A DNA stretch of 55,093 bases, taken from positions 1 to 55,093 of the forward strand of contig JAFQQR010000024.1 in NCBI GenBank assembly GCA_017410505.1. The letters are read 5' to 3'. The stretch comes from Clostridia bacterium (lineage in GTDB: Bacteria; Bacillota; Clostridia; TANB77; CAG-508). The notes under the pieces were generated by a model. It searched no databases. It worked only from the letters and a program-made list of their open reading frames with translations, and was not told the DNA's origin. Numbering within the stretch: the stretch's first letter is position 1; every line of letters begins with the position of its first letter. The position numbers and the translations under genes are program-made. Shown piece by piece: positions 1-7,477 of the stretch.

Positions 1-897
1 GGTGCATTTCAATATGATCTTAATGTGGACGAAGATATGAATATAATAGGTAATAAAAGTTTTTTATATATTTCAAGAATAAATTCATACCAAAAAGAGT
101 TAATAGAAATTTTTGGAACTGATATAAATTTAGCGCATCTAATTCATGAGTTAGGACATGCTTGGGCTGCATATTTTCAAGAATATGAATTAGATGAAAA
201 TGGAGGAGTTCATAATACTGGTTTTGCAAAAGAAAGATTTTATATAGACAAAGAAAAAAGAAAAGCTATAATAAATCAGTATGATGGATTAATAACAGAA
301 GAAGCTATGAATACTATTGAGGAAGAAGATGCACTATTAGATTTATTACAAATAGATAGTATTGATGAGTTAAAAAAAATTGGTTATGTCCATTCTAAAT
401 ATCAGGGTTTTGTAGTTATGATAATGAGAATGTATGTACAACAGTTTGGAAAATTACCGTTTGATATGTATAGATTTTTGAGAGATGATACTGGTTTGAA
501 GCAAGTGGAAAGTGAGTTGGAAAATACAGAGGCCTGGACTGAAATGCAAAAGGAAGAATTTACAATAAGAAAAAGAAGAACTTTTTCACGTGTTGATGAA
601 TTAGAAATCAAAGAACAGTCAAGACAAATAATAAAAGATTTTTTCAGTTATTATGAAAAAGATTTTTTTCCAGACAATTCAAAGTTTACACCAATGAAAA
701 AATTAGAAAATGTGTTAACTCAATTATATAATATGGAATCTATAAAATGGAGTTTTGGAATAGTAGGAAATGAGAAATGTCAAGAAATTTATAGAACTAT
801 AATGATGAGTATTTTAACGGAAGCTTCTGTAATGATAAGACAAGTTGAAAAGAAGAAAGAAAATTCAACTGATGATAGCAATGATTACAGAGGATAG
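1..897 (+). CDS. Putative zinc metallopeptidase (HExxH), 5' truncated by window edge
   Basis: The reading frame is open from the first base and no ribosome binding site precedes the first in-window start codons (GTG at 25, ATG at 37), so the true start probably lies upstream of the window. The clearest motif is HELGHAW, about 50 residues into the visible part, an HExxH zinc site of the gluzincin/zincin type, where His and His would bind zinc and Glu would be catalytic. The rest is charged and mostly helical with no signal peptide or membrane segment in view. A DNA polymerase gene follows 49 bp later on the same strand. Zinc peptidase activity is inferred from the motif only; substrate and family are not recognised. 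Confidence 0.6.
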   Translation, partial: GAFQYDLNVDEDMNIIGNKSFLYISRINSYQKELIEIFGTDINLAHLIHELGHAWAAYFQEYELDENGGVHNTGFAKERFYIDKEKRKAIINQYDGLITEEAMNTIEEEDALLDLLQIDSIDELKKIGYVHSKYQGFVVMIMRMYVQQFGKLPFDMYRFLRDDTGLKQVESELENTEAWTEMQKEEFTIRKRRTFSRVDELEIKEQSRQIIKDFFSYYEKDFFPDNSKFTPMKKLENVLTQLYNMESIKWSFGIVGNEKCQEIYRTIMMSILTEASVMIRQVEKKKENSTDDSNDYRG

Positions 898-946
898 TAT
901 TGACACATACGAACAAAGGTTTTATAATATTTTTGGTGAAAGTGTT

Positions 947-2167
947 ATGGAAAGACAAATATTACATGTTGATGTAAATAATGCATTTTTATCATGGCTT
1001 GCTGTGTATAAATTGCAAAATGGAGAAAAAGTAGATATAAGAGAGCAAGTGGCTGTAATAGGTGGGGATGAAACTAAAAGGTCAGGTATAGTTTTGGCTA
1101 AAAGTCCGAAAGCAAAACAGTTTGGAATAGTAACTGGAGAAACATTGTACAGTGCAAGGCAAAAATGTAGGAATTTACAGGTATATCAAGGTGATTTTAA
1201 AATTTATAGAGAATATTCAAATAAATTATATAATTTGTTATTACAATATACTGATAAAATAGAAAGATTTTCGATAGATGAATGTTTTTTAGATATGACA
1301 AATTATCTGATGAATGATACTTTATTGAATAAAGCAAAAGAGATAAATAGAAGGGTGAAAAATGAATTAGGATTTACAGTAAATGTAGGAGTTGCAAATA
1401 ATAAATTACTAGCTAAAATGGCATCAGATTTTACAAAGCCAGATAGGGTTCATACACTTTTTAAAGAAGAAATTCCTATAAAGATGTGGAATTTGCCAAT
1501 ATCAGAATTATTTATGATAGGAAAGAAAACAGTTCCTAAATTATATAATATGAAAATTAGAACAATAAGAGATTTAGCAAATGCGGATAAAAATATGCTG
1601 ATAAAAAAATTTGGAAAACATGGAAAATTAATGTGGGAATATGCAAATGGTATAGATAATTCAGAAGTTCAATATATACAAGAAAAGCCTAAAAGTATTG
1701 GGAACTCTGTAACATTACCTATGGATATTGCAAATATAGAACAATTAGAAGAAGTTTTGCTTTCATTAACAGAGCAAGTTGCTTATAGATTAAGAAAACA
1801 AGATATGGTTGCGAATGTTGTTTGTGTTCAATTAAGAACAAAAGAATTTGAGGATTTTTCGCATCAAGCAAAGTTGGATAATCCAACATCAAGTACAAAA
1901 GAAATTATAAAAAAAGCAAAGCAATTGTTAAGTGAAATGTTTAAACAAGGTATGTTTATTAGGTTAATAGGGGTTAGAATTGATAATTTAGTGCCAAAGG
2001 ATGGTATGCAATTATCATTATTTGGGAATACTAAAAATGATGAAAAACAGAAAAAACTTGATAGTGTTATTGATTTGTTAAATGAAAAATATGGCTATAA
2101 TTCAATAACTAGAGCTGGAAAATTAAAAAGTGATGAAATAGTGAAAATTGTTAAAAAAGAAAAATAA
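947..2167 (+). CDS. Y-family DNA polymerase (DinB/UmuC type, Pol IV-like)
   Basis: Translesion DNA polymerase that copies past damaged template bases. The start is placed at the ATG giving MERQILHVDVNNAFLSW, because this is where family members begin; the longer frame from 845 would overlap the previous gene. The first catalytic Asp is in HVDVNNAF (residues 7-14), and the SIDECFLD motif (about residue 110) holds the Asp-Glu pair that binds metal. Helix-hairpin-helix and little-finger regions follow, with a C-terminal tail containing MQLSLF, which resembles a sliding-clamp binding peptide (QLSLF). Length (406 aa) is normal. Upstream SD is weak (AAAGG near 915). UmuC/DinB subfamily cannot be decided by eye. 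Confidence 0.9.
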   Translation: MERQILHVDVNNAFLSWLAVYKLQNGEKVDIREQVAVIGGDETKRSGIVLAKSPKAKQFGIVTGETLYSARQKCRNLQVYQGDFKIYREYSNKLYNLLLQYTDKIERFSIDECFLDMTNYLMNDTLLNKAKEINRRVKNELGFTVNVGVANNKLLAKMASDFTKPDRVHTLFKEEIPIKMWNLPISELFMIGKKTVPKLYNMKIRTIRDLANADKNMLIKKFGKHGKLMWEYANGIDNSEVQYIQEKPKSIGNSVTLPMDIANIEQLEEVLLSLTEQVAYRLRKQDMVANVVCVQLRTKEFEDFSHQAKLDNPTSSTKEIIKKAKQLLSEMFKQGMFIRLIGVRIDNLVPKDGMQLSLFGNTKNDEKQKKLDSVIDLLNEKYGYNSITRAGKLKSDEIVKIVKKEK

Positions 2168-2186
2168 AAAAATTTTTAGAAATGTA

Positions 2187-2215
2187 TTGACAAAATTTTA
2201 TAAAAAGCTTATAAT
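2187..2215 (+). promoter_or_regulatory. Promoter of the tRNA-Tyr gene
   Basis: Perfect sigma-A consensus: TTGACA at 2187-2192 and TATAAT at 2210-2215 with a 17-bp spacer. A short hairpin TTGTC-GAAA-GACAA with a GNRA tetraloop lies at 2221-2234, just where the transcript should begin, and the mature tRNA starts at 2258. Confidence 0.85.
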
Positions 2216-2257
2216 AGCTATTGTCGAAAGACAAAAATATTTCTAAAAATTGAATAT

Positions 2258-2569
2258 GGGTAGGTGGCCGAGTGGCTAAAGGCGGCAGACTGTGGTCTTT
2301 GGTTTAATCAAAAACCTAAACTTGCAGCTCTTATCAGTGATGGTAAGATGAAAACTAGGCTAATTCGGGGAACTCTTAACAGGTAATGCTGATGACAATC
2401 CCGAGCTAGGAAGAAATTCCGAGTGTAGAGACTTTATACCTGGTATCTTTGCAAAAAGATAAAGAGAAAGTCCAGACTACAAACAAATTTAATTTGGTAG
2501 TGAAAACTATAGTAGTAAGAAATCTGTTCTCATTCGAGTACGAAGGTTCGAATCCTTCCCTGCCCACCA
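2258..2569 (+). tRNA. tRNA-Tyr(GUA) interrupted by a group I intron
   Basis: The exons are 2258-2293 and 2520-2569, together 86 nt. Acceptor GGGTAGG (2258) pairs with CCTGCCC (2559-2565) before discriminator A and an encoded CCA. The D arm is GCC...GGC. The anticodon stem GCAGA pairs with TCTGT and gives the loop CTGTAAA, anticodon GTA. A class II variable arm (CTC...GAG) and a T arm with TTCGAAT follow. The interrupting sequence sits between anticodon positions 35 and 36. Leu and Ser were considered because of the long variable arm, but only Tyr fits the loop once the intron is removed between T2293 and A2520. Confidence 0.9.
2294..2519 (+). other. Group I intron (IC3-like) in tRNA-Tyr
   Basis: Self-splicing intron of 226 nt without an internal ORF. 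The 5' exon end CUGU pairs with the internal guide GCAG at 2324-2327, giving the U-G wobble pair required at the 5' splice site. The intron ends in G (2519), the usual omega-G. P4 can be formed by TTCGGGG (2373-2380 area) with TCCCGAGC (near 2399-2406). P7 is visible as GAGACTT (near 2428) with AAGTCC (2468-2473), and P8 by GGTATC...GATA between them. The arrangement closely resembles the cyanobacterial tRNA-Leu intron class as I remember it. Exact pairing limits would need a covariance model. Confidence 0.88.
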
Positions 2570-2570
2570 T

Positions 2571-2598
2571 AAAAACAAGGGAACTTGTTTTTATTTTT
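2571..2598 (+). terminator. Rho-independent terminator after tRNA-Tyr
   Basis: Stem AAAAACAAG (2571-2579), loop GGAA, stem CTTGTTTTT (2584-2592), then a T-rich tail. It directly follows the CCA end and separates the tRNA from the endonuclease gene. Confidence 0.8.
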
Positions 2599-2640
2599 AT
2601 AACAAAAACAAACATAAATTCGCAAAACAAGGAGAAAAAT

Positions 2641-3024
2641 ATGAAATTTACTACTAATAAAGAAAAGGGAAATACAGGATTAGGAATGGCAATTGCATAT
2701 TATACATTTAATGGGTATATAGTTTCTATACCATTAAATGATACTCAGGATTATGATTTAGTGGTAGAAAAAGATAATAAATTAAAAAGAGTTCAGGTAA
2801 AGGCAACTTCATGTAAAACAAAATATGGAGTATATCAGGTAGCTTTAAAAAGCTGTGGAGGAACTTTAGGAAAAACATATAAAACAGTAATTGATACTAA
2901 TATAGAAGAGGTTTTTATTGTAACTCAAGATTTAGATATATATATTATACCAAAAAAAGAAATAAATAATAGAAGCACATTAAATATATGTTCTAAATAT
3001 AAAAAATATCAAGTTAGTGTTTAA
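2641..3024 (+). CDS. PD-(D/E)XK endonuclease of the group I intron homing type (I-Ssp6803I-like)
   Basis: The protein is 127 aa, starting at the ATG 4 bp after AAGGAG. The fold signature is clear: an N-terminal helix with KGNTGLGMAIAYY, then PLNDTQDYDLVVE (catalytic Asp39), then KRVQVKAT with Gln52 and Lys54. This matches the D...QxK active site of the I-Ssp6803I family (Pfam PD-(D/E)XK endonuclease, group I intron-associated). Family members cut double-stranded DNA and are often carried by tRNA introns. Here the gene lies 71 bp after the intron-bearing tRNA-Tyr and outside the intron, behind the tRNA terminator. It could act in homing of that intron (inference) or be an unrelated nuclease of the same family. 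No promoter of its own is obvious. Confidence 0.8.
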   Translation: MKFTTNKEKGNTGLGMAIAYYTFNGYIVSIPLNDTQDYDLVVEKDNKLKRVQVKATSCKTKYGVYQVALKSCGGTLGKTYKTVIDTNIEEVFIVTQDLDIYIIPKKEINNRSTLNICSKYKKYQVSV

Positions 3025-3175
3025 TAATATTATTCTAAAAAAAGATGAAAAATTAAAGACATAAGAAATGAAAATATCTAGACTAATCAGAAAAAATATG
3101 GTATAATTAGATTGCAATGCATAGTGTGTTGTAGAAAAAGGAAACTAAATAGTTTCAAAGAAAGGAAGAACCCCA

Positions 3176-3592
3176 ATGAACGAAAAAAAAATTGTGGAGA
3201 AAAAATTACAAGGAAGAGGGTGGCCAATCAAATTTGACTATAAGCATTCTATTTTGGACACCATAGGTTTTACATCACAGATGTTTAACTACCCGGAAGA
3301 ACGGCAAGATTTTATAAATGATTGTCGAGAAATTTTAGAAGAGCAAGGAGTACTTTCTCGAGAAGAGAGAGAAAACAGAAAAAAACAAAGAGAAGAGAAT
3401 AGAAAAATCTGTTTAGAGCTCGAAGATGCTTTTTTAAAAGCAGGGTGGCCTATAAAACTTGGAGATAAAAATGCAATATGGGAAATTTTTTTCGAATCAC
3501 AATGCAAAGAATTGTATGAAGAGGAAAGAAATGAACTAATCAATATTACAAGAAATATTTTAAAAAATCAACAAGAAAATTCTTCTAAGTAG
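3176..3592 (+). CDS. Unknown protein with an internal duplication (two GWPIK repeats)
   Basis: Family not recognised. The 138-aa protein is two copies of a ~45-residue unit. Copy one starts at GWPIKFDYKHSI (residue 15) and copy two at GWPIKLGDKNAIW (about residue 88). Both continue through an acidic EER segment into a helix ending EILEEQ/NILKNQ. A charged linker rich in E, R and K joins them. There is no signal peptide or membrane segment, so it is probably cytosolic. Start is the ATG after AAAGGAAG. A -10-like TATAAT lies at 3101-3106. It contains an in-frame CGG (codon 43) that aligns with an Arg in the second repeat. It stands alone, ending at its own terminator. Confidence 0.7.
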   Translation: MNEKKIVEKKLQGRGWPIKFDYKHSILDTIGFTSQMFNYPEERQDFINDCREILEEQGVLSREERENRKKQREENRKICLELEDAFLKAGWPIKLGDKNAIWEIFFESQCKELYEEERNELINITRNILKNQQENSSK

Positions 3593-3623
3593 TTTTTTAA
3601 ATGGAGTATAAATAAAGGGGTAA

Positions 3624-3656
3624 AAAAAGATGAGGAAATATTTCTCATCTTTTCTT
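3624..3656 (+). terminator. Rho-independent terminator
   Basis: Stem AAAGATGAG pairs with CTCATCTTT around loop GAAATATTT, followed by T-rich sequence. It ends the duplicated-repeat gene. Confidence 0.8.
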
Positions 3657-3792
3657 CCATTATATACTATAAAAAACTATTTACAAAGTTTTTAATAGGT
3701 GTTATAATTCCATCAATATTATATTAAATGTAATAAAATAATTTAAGTTACAGTAAACCATTGTTATAAATCTGAGAAAAGAGGGATGTAAA

Positions 3793-4335
3793 ATGTTTGA
3801 AATTACTAATAACAAAGTGATGTTAAGAGGAAAATTGAAAGATGATTTTGCTTTCTATGAAGAAAGGGATGGAAAAAAGTTTTATAAAGGAACAGTAGCT
3901 GTAAAATCATTACAAAGGCGGTATGAAGATCAAATTGATGTTTTAATCAATGAAGAGCAGTTATTAGAAAGAGAAAATGCGTACAAAAAAATAGAAATAA
4001 AGGGAGAAATTGAGTTGAACAAAGATAAATGTAATGTTTTAGCTCAAAAATTACATTATCTAAAAGAGGAATATGAACCTGATTTGAATTTTATTTTTTT
4101 GGAAGCTTATGTAATTAGAAAACCATGGAAAAAAGGGCAAAATGTAATTTTAGCCATTTCATTAAAATCACAGCAAAATTCACCATATATAAAATGTGTA
4201 TGTTCAGGGAACATAGCAAAAAGGGTGAGTGGAATTCAAGTTTGTAAAAAGGTAAAATTAGATGGGAAAATAGTTAGTAAAAGAAGAAAAGAAGGATACA
4301 TTAACGAAGTACTTGTATGTCAGATTGAACAATAA
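3793..4335 (+). CDS. Putative tandem OB-fold (SSB-like) protein
   Basis: 180 aa. The N-terminal half has the rhythm of a single-strand DNA-binding protein: NKVMLRGKLKDDFAF, then KGTVAVKS, then DQIDVLI and IEIKGEIE. The second half (from about residue 103) repeats it: LEAYVIRKPW, VILAISLKS, YIKCVCSGNIA, VKLDGKI. This suggests two OB folds that might bind nucleic acid. The assignment rests on this pattern only; overall similarity to housekeeping Ssb is low and the acidic Ssb tail is missing. The start is the ATG 7 bp after GAGGG. The gene stands alone and ends in a bidirectional terminator shared with spoIIID. Confidence 0.6.
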   Translation: MFEITNNKVMLRGKLKDDFAFYEERDGKKFYKGTVAVKSLQRRYEDQIDVLINEEQLLERENAYKKIEIKGEIELNKDKCNVLAQKLHYLKEEYEPDLNFIFLEAYVIRKPWKKGQNVILAISLKSQQNSPYIKCVCSGNIAKRVSGIQVCKKVKLDGKIVSKRRKEGYINEVLVCQIEQ

Positions 4336-4362
4336 AAAACGGTCATTATGACCGTTTTTTTC
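4335..4362. terminator. Bidirectional terminator between the SSB-like gene and spoIIID
   Basis: AAAAAACGGTCA and TGACCGTTTTTT form a stem with loop TTA, flanked by A and T runs on both sides, so it works on either strand. It overlaps the last codons of spoIIID. Confidence 0.85.
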
Positions 4363-4579
4363 TTAAGTATTTGTTCTTACTAGCTTGACCACCCCGAATG
4401 TGGCGTTGTTCTTTATTTATCTTAAGTATTTCTTCAGATTTTGGATTTGGCATAACAACTGTAAGATAAATATATACTGTTGATTTTGATATGCCAAAAT
4501 GTTTGGCTGTTTTTCTTACTGTAGATTGATTTTCATTAAAATATTGTACAACATCTTTAACAAAATCTAAATCCCGCAT
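4346..4579 (-). CDS. spoIIID: SpoIIID-family sporulation transcription regulator
   Basis: 77 aa DNA-binding protein, the mother-cell regulator acting in the sigma-E to sigma-K stage in known spore formers. The helix-turn-helix KTAKHFGISKSTVYIYL lies at residues 23-39, and the family's C-terminal basic tail is present as RHIRGGQASKNKY (compare RHLRGGEATKLKY in Bacillus). It is preceded by a strong SD (GGAGGG) 6-7 bp before ATG. It is transcribed divergently from ftsZ. No clear sigma-E promoter could be picked by eye. It supports endospore formation, together with the ger operon in this window. The conserved Arg of RHIRGG is encoded by the rare codon CGG. Confidence 0.9.
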   Translation of the reverse strand: MRDLDFVKDVVQYFNENQSTVRKTAKHFGISKSTVYIYLTVVMPNPKSEEILKINKEQRHIRGGQASKNKYLRKKRS

Positions 4580-4697
4580 AAATATCCCTCCATAAGCTAG
4601 AACAAAATAAAAATAGTTTCATATATAGTATACAACAAAAATTACAAAAATCCTATTAAATTTCAATAAATATTCGATAAAAAATAGTAAAAAAATG

Positions 4698-4726
4698 TTG
4701 TTTTTTTAGTGATTTTTATATATAAT
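4698..4726 (+). promoter_or_regulatory. Probable promoter of the ftsZ-like gene
   Basis: TTGTTT at 4698-4703 and TATAAT at 4721-4726, spacer 17 bp, about 47 bp before the ATG. The -35 matches at four of six bases. Confidence 0.6.
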
Positions 4727-4773
4727 AAGAAACAAAATGAAACTAAAAAGTATATCAAGGAGGAAAAAGTACA

Positions 4774-5748
4774 ATGAACGATATAAGAGAACTAGACAAA
4801 ATACTAAAGATAAAAGTAATAGGAGTAGGTGGAGCAGGAAATAATGCAATAACTAGAATGATAGAAGATAATGTTAAAGGAGTATCATTCTATATGATAA
4901 ATACAGAAACAGGAACATTAAAGAGATCAAAAACAAGTAATACTTTGCAAATAGGAATACAAACTACAAGAGGGTTAGGAGCAGGTGCAAATGAAATTGT
5001 AGGAGAAAGAGCAGCAGTAGAAAATAAAGAAGAAATAAAACAAATATTAAATGGAGCAGACTTGGTATTTATAACAGCAGGAATGGGTGGAGGAACAGGA
5101 ACAGGTGCTGCACCAATTGTTGCTGAGATTGCTAAAGAAATGGGAATTCTTACAATAGGGATAGTAACAAAACCATTTACTTTTGAAGGAAAAGCTAGAA
5201 AATTAAGAGCAGAAAAAGGAACTGAAAGACTAAAAAATAATGTTGACGATTTAATAGTTGTTTTAAATGATAATCTTTTGCAAGTAACAGATTCAAAAAT
5301 AACATTAAACAATGCATTTTATTTAGCAGATAATATATTAGAACAAGGAATTACAAGTATAACAGATTTGTTAACATCAGTAGGAGAAGTTAATATAGAT
5401 TTTGCAGATATAAAAACAACAATGGGATATAGAGGAAAAGCATATATGGGAATAGGAAAATCTAATGGAGAGAAGAAAGTAGAAGAAGCAGTAAGACAAG
5501 CAATAGAAAATCCATTAACAGAAAACAAAATAGATGGAGCAAAAGGTGTAATATTTAATATAAAAGGAAACGATACATTAAGTCTTATGGAAATAAACAG
5601 TGCAGTTGCAATAATAAATGAAAAAGTAAGCGAAGATGCAAACATTATATTTGGAACTGTAATTGATGAAAACATGGGAGATGAAGTATCTGTAACTGTA
5701 ATTGCAACAGGTGTAGAAGAAAAAATAGAAGTGGAAGCTAAGCAATAA
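4774..5748 (+). CDS. ftsZ: FtsZ-like tubulin GTPase lacking the C-terminal tail
   Basis: Tubulin-family GTPase that polymerises at the division site. The GTP-binding signature GGGTGTGAAP is at about residues 104-113, and the catalytic T7 loop NIDFAD is at about 207-212, so GTPase activity should be retained. N-terminal motif VIGVGGAGNNA is normal, but the next strand reads INTETGTLKRSK, where most FtsZ have NTDxQALxxS. At 324 aa it ends right after the globular domain, so the linker and the terminal peptide that binds FtsA/SepF/ZipA are missing. SD AAGGAGG is 8 bp before ATG. It is not in a dcw cluster. It could be the only FtsZ or a second, specialised copy; the window cannot decide. Confidence 0.85.
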   Translation: MNDIRELDKILKIKVIGVGGAGNNAITRMIEDNVKGVSFYMINTETGTLKRSKTSNTLQIGIQTTRGLGAGANEIVGERAAVENKEEIKQILNGADLVFITAGMGGGTGTGAAPIVAEIAKEMGILTIGIVTKPFTFEGKARKLRAEKGTERLKNNVDDLIVVLNDNLLQVTDSKITLNNAFYLADNILEQGITSITDLLTSVGEVNIDFADIKTTMGYRGKAYMGIGKSNGEKKVEEAVRQAIENPLTENKIDGAKGVIFNIKGNDTLSLMEINSAVAIINEKVSEDANIIFGTVIDENMGDEVSVTVIATGVEEKIEVEAKQ

Positions 5749-5765
5749 CAGGGGGAATAAAGCAA

Positions 5766-6449
5766 ATGAAAAAACTACTAGCAATAATCGGTGTATTATT
5801 GGTGATTTTTATTGGAATGTATATATATAAAAGTAATATAAATCAAACTACTATAACAGTTTCAGAAGTAGAGAAGATAGAAGAATATATATCAAAAATA
5901 TATATGTGGCAAGAAATAACTGAAGAAGCATTACCGAAATTCGACAATATAAATAATGCACCAGATTTGTGGGTATGGGAAGTTGTAAAGAAAAATTTAG
6001 ATAATTATGAATTGTCATATAATGAGATTCAAGATGAATCAATTGAAATATTTGGAGAAAATTTTAAAAAGCAATTTCCAAAAGAAGGTTCAGAATTTAT
6101 ATATTATGATGAGAATGAAGGAAAATATTTAACTACAGGTATTGGACTAAATGCTCAAGAAGATATGTTTTTGATAAAAGAAATAAATAAAAATAAGAAT
6201 GGTTATGAAGTTGAGATAGTAGAATATGTAGAAGACTATCAAAATGCTATAGAACTAGAGGATGAAGAACAAATTTATGATATTTATATAAAGAATTTAA
6301 ATCAAGACATAATTGCAACTATTAAAAGTACACAAAGTGAAACAAAAACAATTGAGCTTGTAAAACAAAACATAGATAAGTTTTCAACTAAAACAGTTAA
6401 TTTAGTAACAGATGCAGAAGGGAAAATATATATAGAAAGTGTGAAATGA
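5766..6449 (+). CDS. Membrane-anchored protein of unknown function, ftsZ operon partner
   Basis: 227 aa, unrecognised family. Residues 4-22 (LLAIIGVLLVIFIGMYIYK) form one hydrophobic segment, and no lipobox or clear cleavage site follows, so it is probably a single-pass protein with its body outside the membrane. The rest is acidic and mixed alpha/beta with no Cys. It starts 17 bp after ftsZ with a GGGGGAA-type SD, so the two genes are probably co-transcribed, which hints at a link to the Z-like protein (inference). Its stop codon overlaps the beginning of a GAGACAGTTGGGA-type repeat. Confidence 0.75.
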   Translation: MKKLLAIIGVLLVIFIGMYIYKSNINQTTITVSEVEKIEEYISKIYMWQEITEEALPKFDNINNAPDLWVWEVVKKNLDNYELSYNEIQDESIEIFGENFKKQFPKEGSEFIYYDENEGKYLTTGIGLNAQEDMFLIKEINKNKNGYEVEIVEYVEDYQNAIELEDEEQIYDIYIKNLNQDIIATIKSTQSETKTIELVKQNIDKFSTKTVNLVTDAEGKIYIESVK

Positions 6450-6481
6450 GACAGTTGGGATAGTGCAAAAGTGTCTTATTA
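6445..6481. repeat. Dispersed GAGACAGTTGGGAYAGT repeat, copy 1
   Basis: Starts in the stop codon of the preceding gene with GAGACAGTTGGGATAGTGC and ends in GTGTCTTATT, so the ends (TGAGACA/TGTCTTA) are nearly complementary. Further copies lie at 53904 and, inverted, at 54134. Confidence 0.6.
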
Positions 6482-6493
6482 AAAGGAAGAAAA

Positions 6494-7381
6494 ATGATAG
6501 AGGTATTAAAAAAATGTACAATTTGTCCACATAATTGTGGAATAAATAGAGTAGATAAACAAATAGGAAGATGCAAATCAAAAGATACAGTTAAAATAGC
6601 TTTATACTCAACACATAATTTTGAAGAACCATGTATAAGTGGAAAAAAAGGCTCAGGGACAGTCTTTTTTTCAAATTGTAATTTAAATTGTGTGTTTTGC
6701 CAAAATTATGAAATTAGTCAACAAGGCAAAGGTAAAGAAATAACAATTCAGGAGTTGGCAGAAATATTTATAAAACAACAAGAAAAAGGTGTTGAAAATA
6801 TTAATTTGGTGACACCAACGACTTATGTGCCTCAAATAATTGAAGCAATAAAAATTGCAAGAGAAAATGGACTATTAATGCCAATTGTTTATAATACAAA
6901 TGGATATGAAAAAGTCGAAACTTTAAAGATGCTAGAGGGCTATATAGATATATATTTGCCAGATTTAAAATATTCAGATGATTTATTAGCAAAACGTTTA
7001 TCAAAAGTGGATAATTATTTTGAAATTGCAACAAATGCAATAAAAGAAATGTATAGACAAGTAGGTGTTGCAAAATTTGATAAAAATGGAATTATGAAAA
7101 AAGGTATGATTATAAGACATTTAGTTTTACCAAATTATATTTTGAATTCTAGAAAAGTTTTGAAGTGGATTAATGATAATATGAATGATGTTTATGTAAG
7201 TGTTATGGCTCAATATTTTCCTACATATAAAGCTAAAGGAATTGAAGACATAAATAGAAAATTAACAAAGGAAGAGTATGAAGAAATTGAAAGTTATTTA
7301 TATAGATTAAATTTAGAAAATGGTTATATTCAAGAACTTGGTGAGCATGAAGAGGAATATGTACCAAAGTGGGAATTGTAA
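6494..7381 (+). CDS. Radical SAM protein, PflA-like (PflX/COG1313 type)
   Basis: 295 aa. The radical SAM cluster motif CNLNCVFC lies at about residues 56-63 and binds the 4Fe-4S cluster that cleaves S-adenosylmethionine. Upstream are four further cysteines in CTICPHNCGINR and CKSKD (residues 8-28), typical of the pyruvate formate-lyase activase-like subgroup with an N-terminal Cys cluster. The TIM-barrel strands INLVTPTTYVPQI and PIVYNTNGYE follow. Such proteins activate glycyl-radical enzymes or act on unknown substrates; no glycyl-radical partner is nearby. SD AAGGAAG precedes the ATG. A GAGACAG repeat separates it from the previous gene. Confidence 0.88.
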   Translation: MIEVLKKCTICPHNCGINRVDKQIGRCKSKDTVKIALYSTHNFEEPCISGKKGSGTVFFSNCNLNCVFCQNYEISQQGKGKEITIQELAEIFIKQQEKGVENINLVTPTTYVPQIIEAIKIARENGLLMPIVYNTNGYEKVETLKMLEGYIDIYLPDLKYSDDLLAKRLSKVDNYFEIATNAIKEMYRQVGVAKFDKNGIMKKGMIIRHLVLPNYILNSRKVLKWINDNMNDVYVSVMAQYFPTYKAKGIEDINRKLTKEEYEEIESYLYRLNLENGYIQELGEHEEEYVPKWEL

Positions 7382-7477
7382 ATAAAAAAGTTTTGTAGAA
7401 AAATGTATAAAAAAATAAAAGTATGTGATATAATGTGTTTGAAACCAAAGAAAGTAAATATAAAAGGAGGATTTTAT

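Noticed and set aside
845..946. Longer N-terminus for the Y-family polymerase
   Set aside because: It would overlap the previous gene and precede the conserved family start; no SD.
2258..2569. tRNA-Leu or tRNA-Ser for the split tRNA
   Set aside because: The long variable arm allows these, but only GT|A with intron end G2519 gives a normal loop CTGTAAA and a valid splice-site U-G pair.
2406..2630. Minus-strand ORF of 74 aa across the tRNA-Tyr region
   Set aside because: It is the antisense of the tRNA 3' exon and intron; the GREGFEPSY-like string is a well-known false ORF from tRNA T arms.
4774..5748. FtsZ gene as tubulin-like plasmid/phage protein (TubZ/PhuZ)
   Set aside because: Motifs VIGVGGAGNNA, GGGTGTGAAP and NIDFAD are those of FtsZ, and the neighbourhood is chromosomal.
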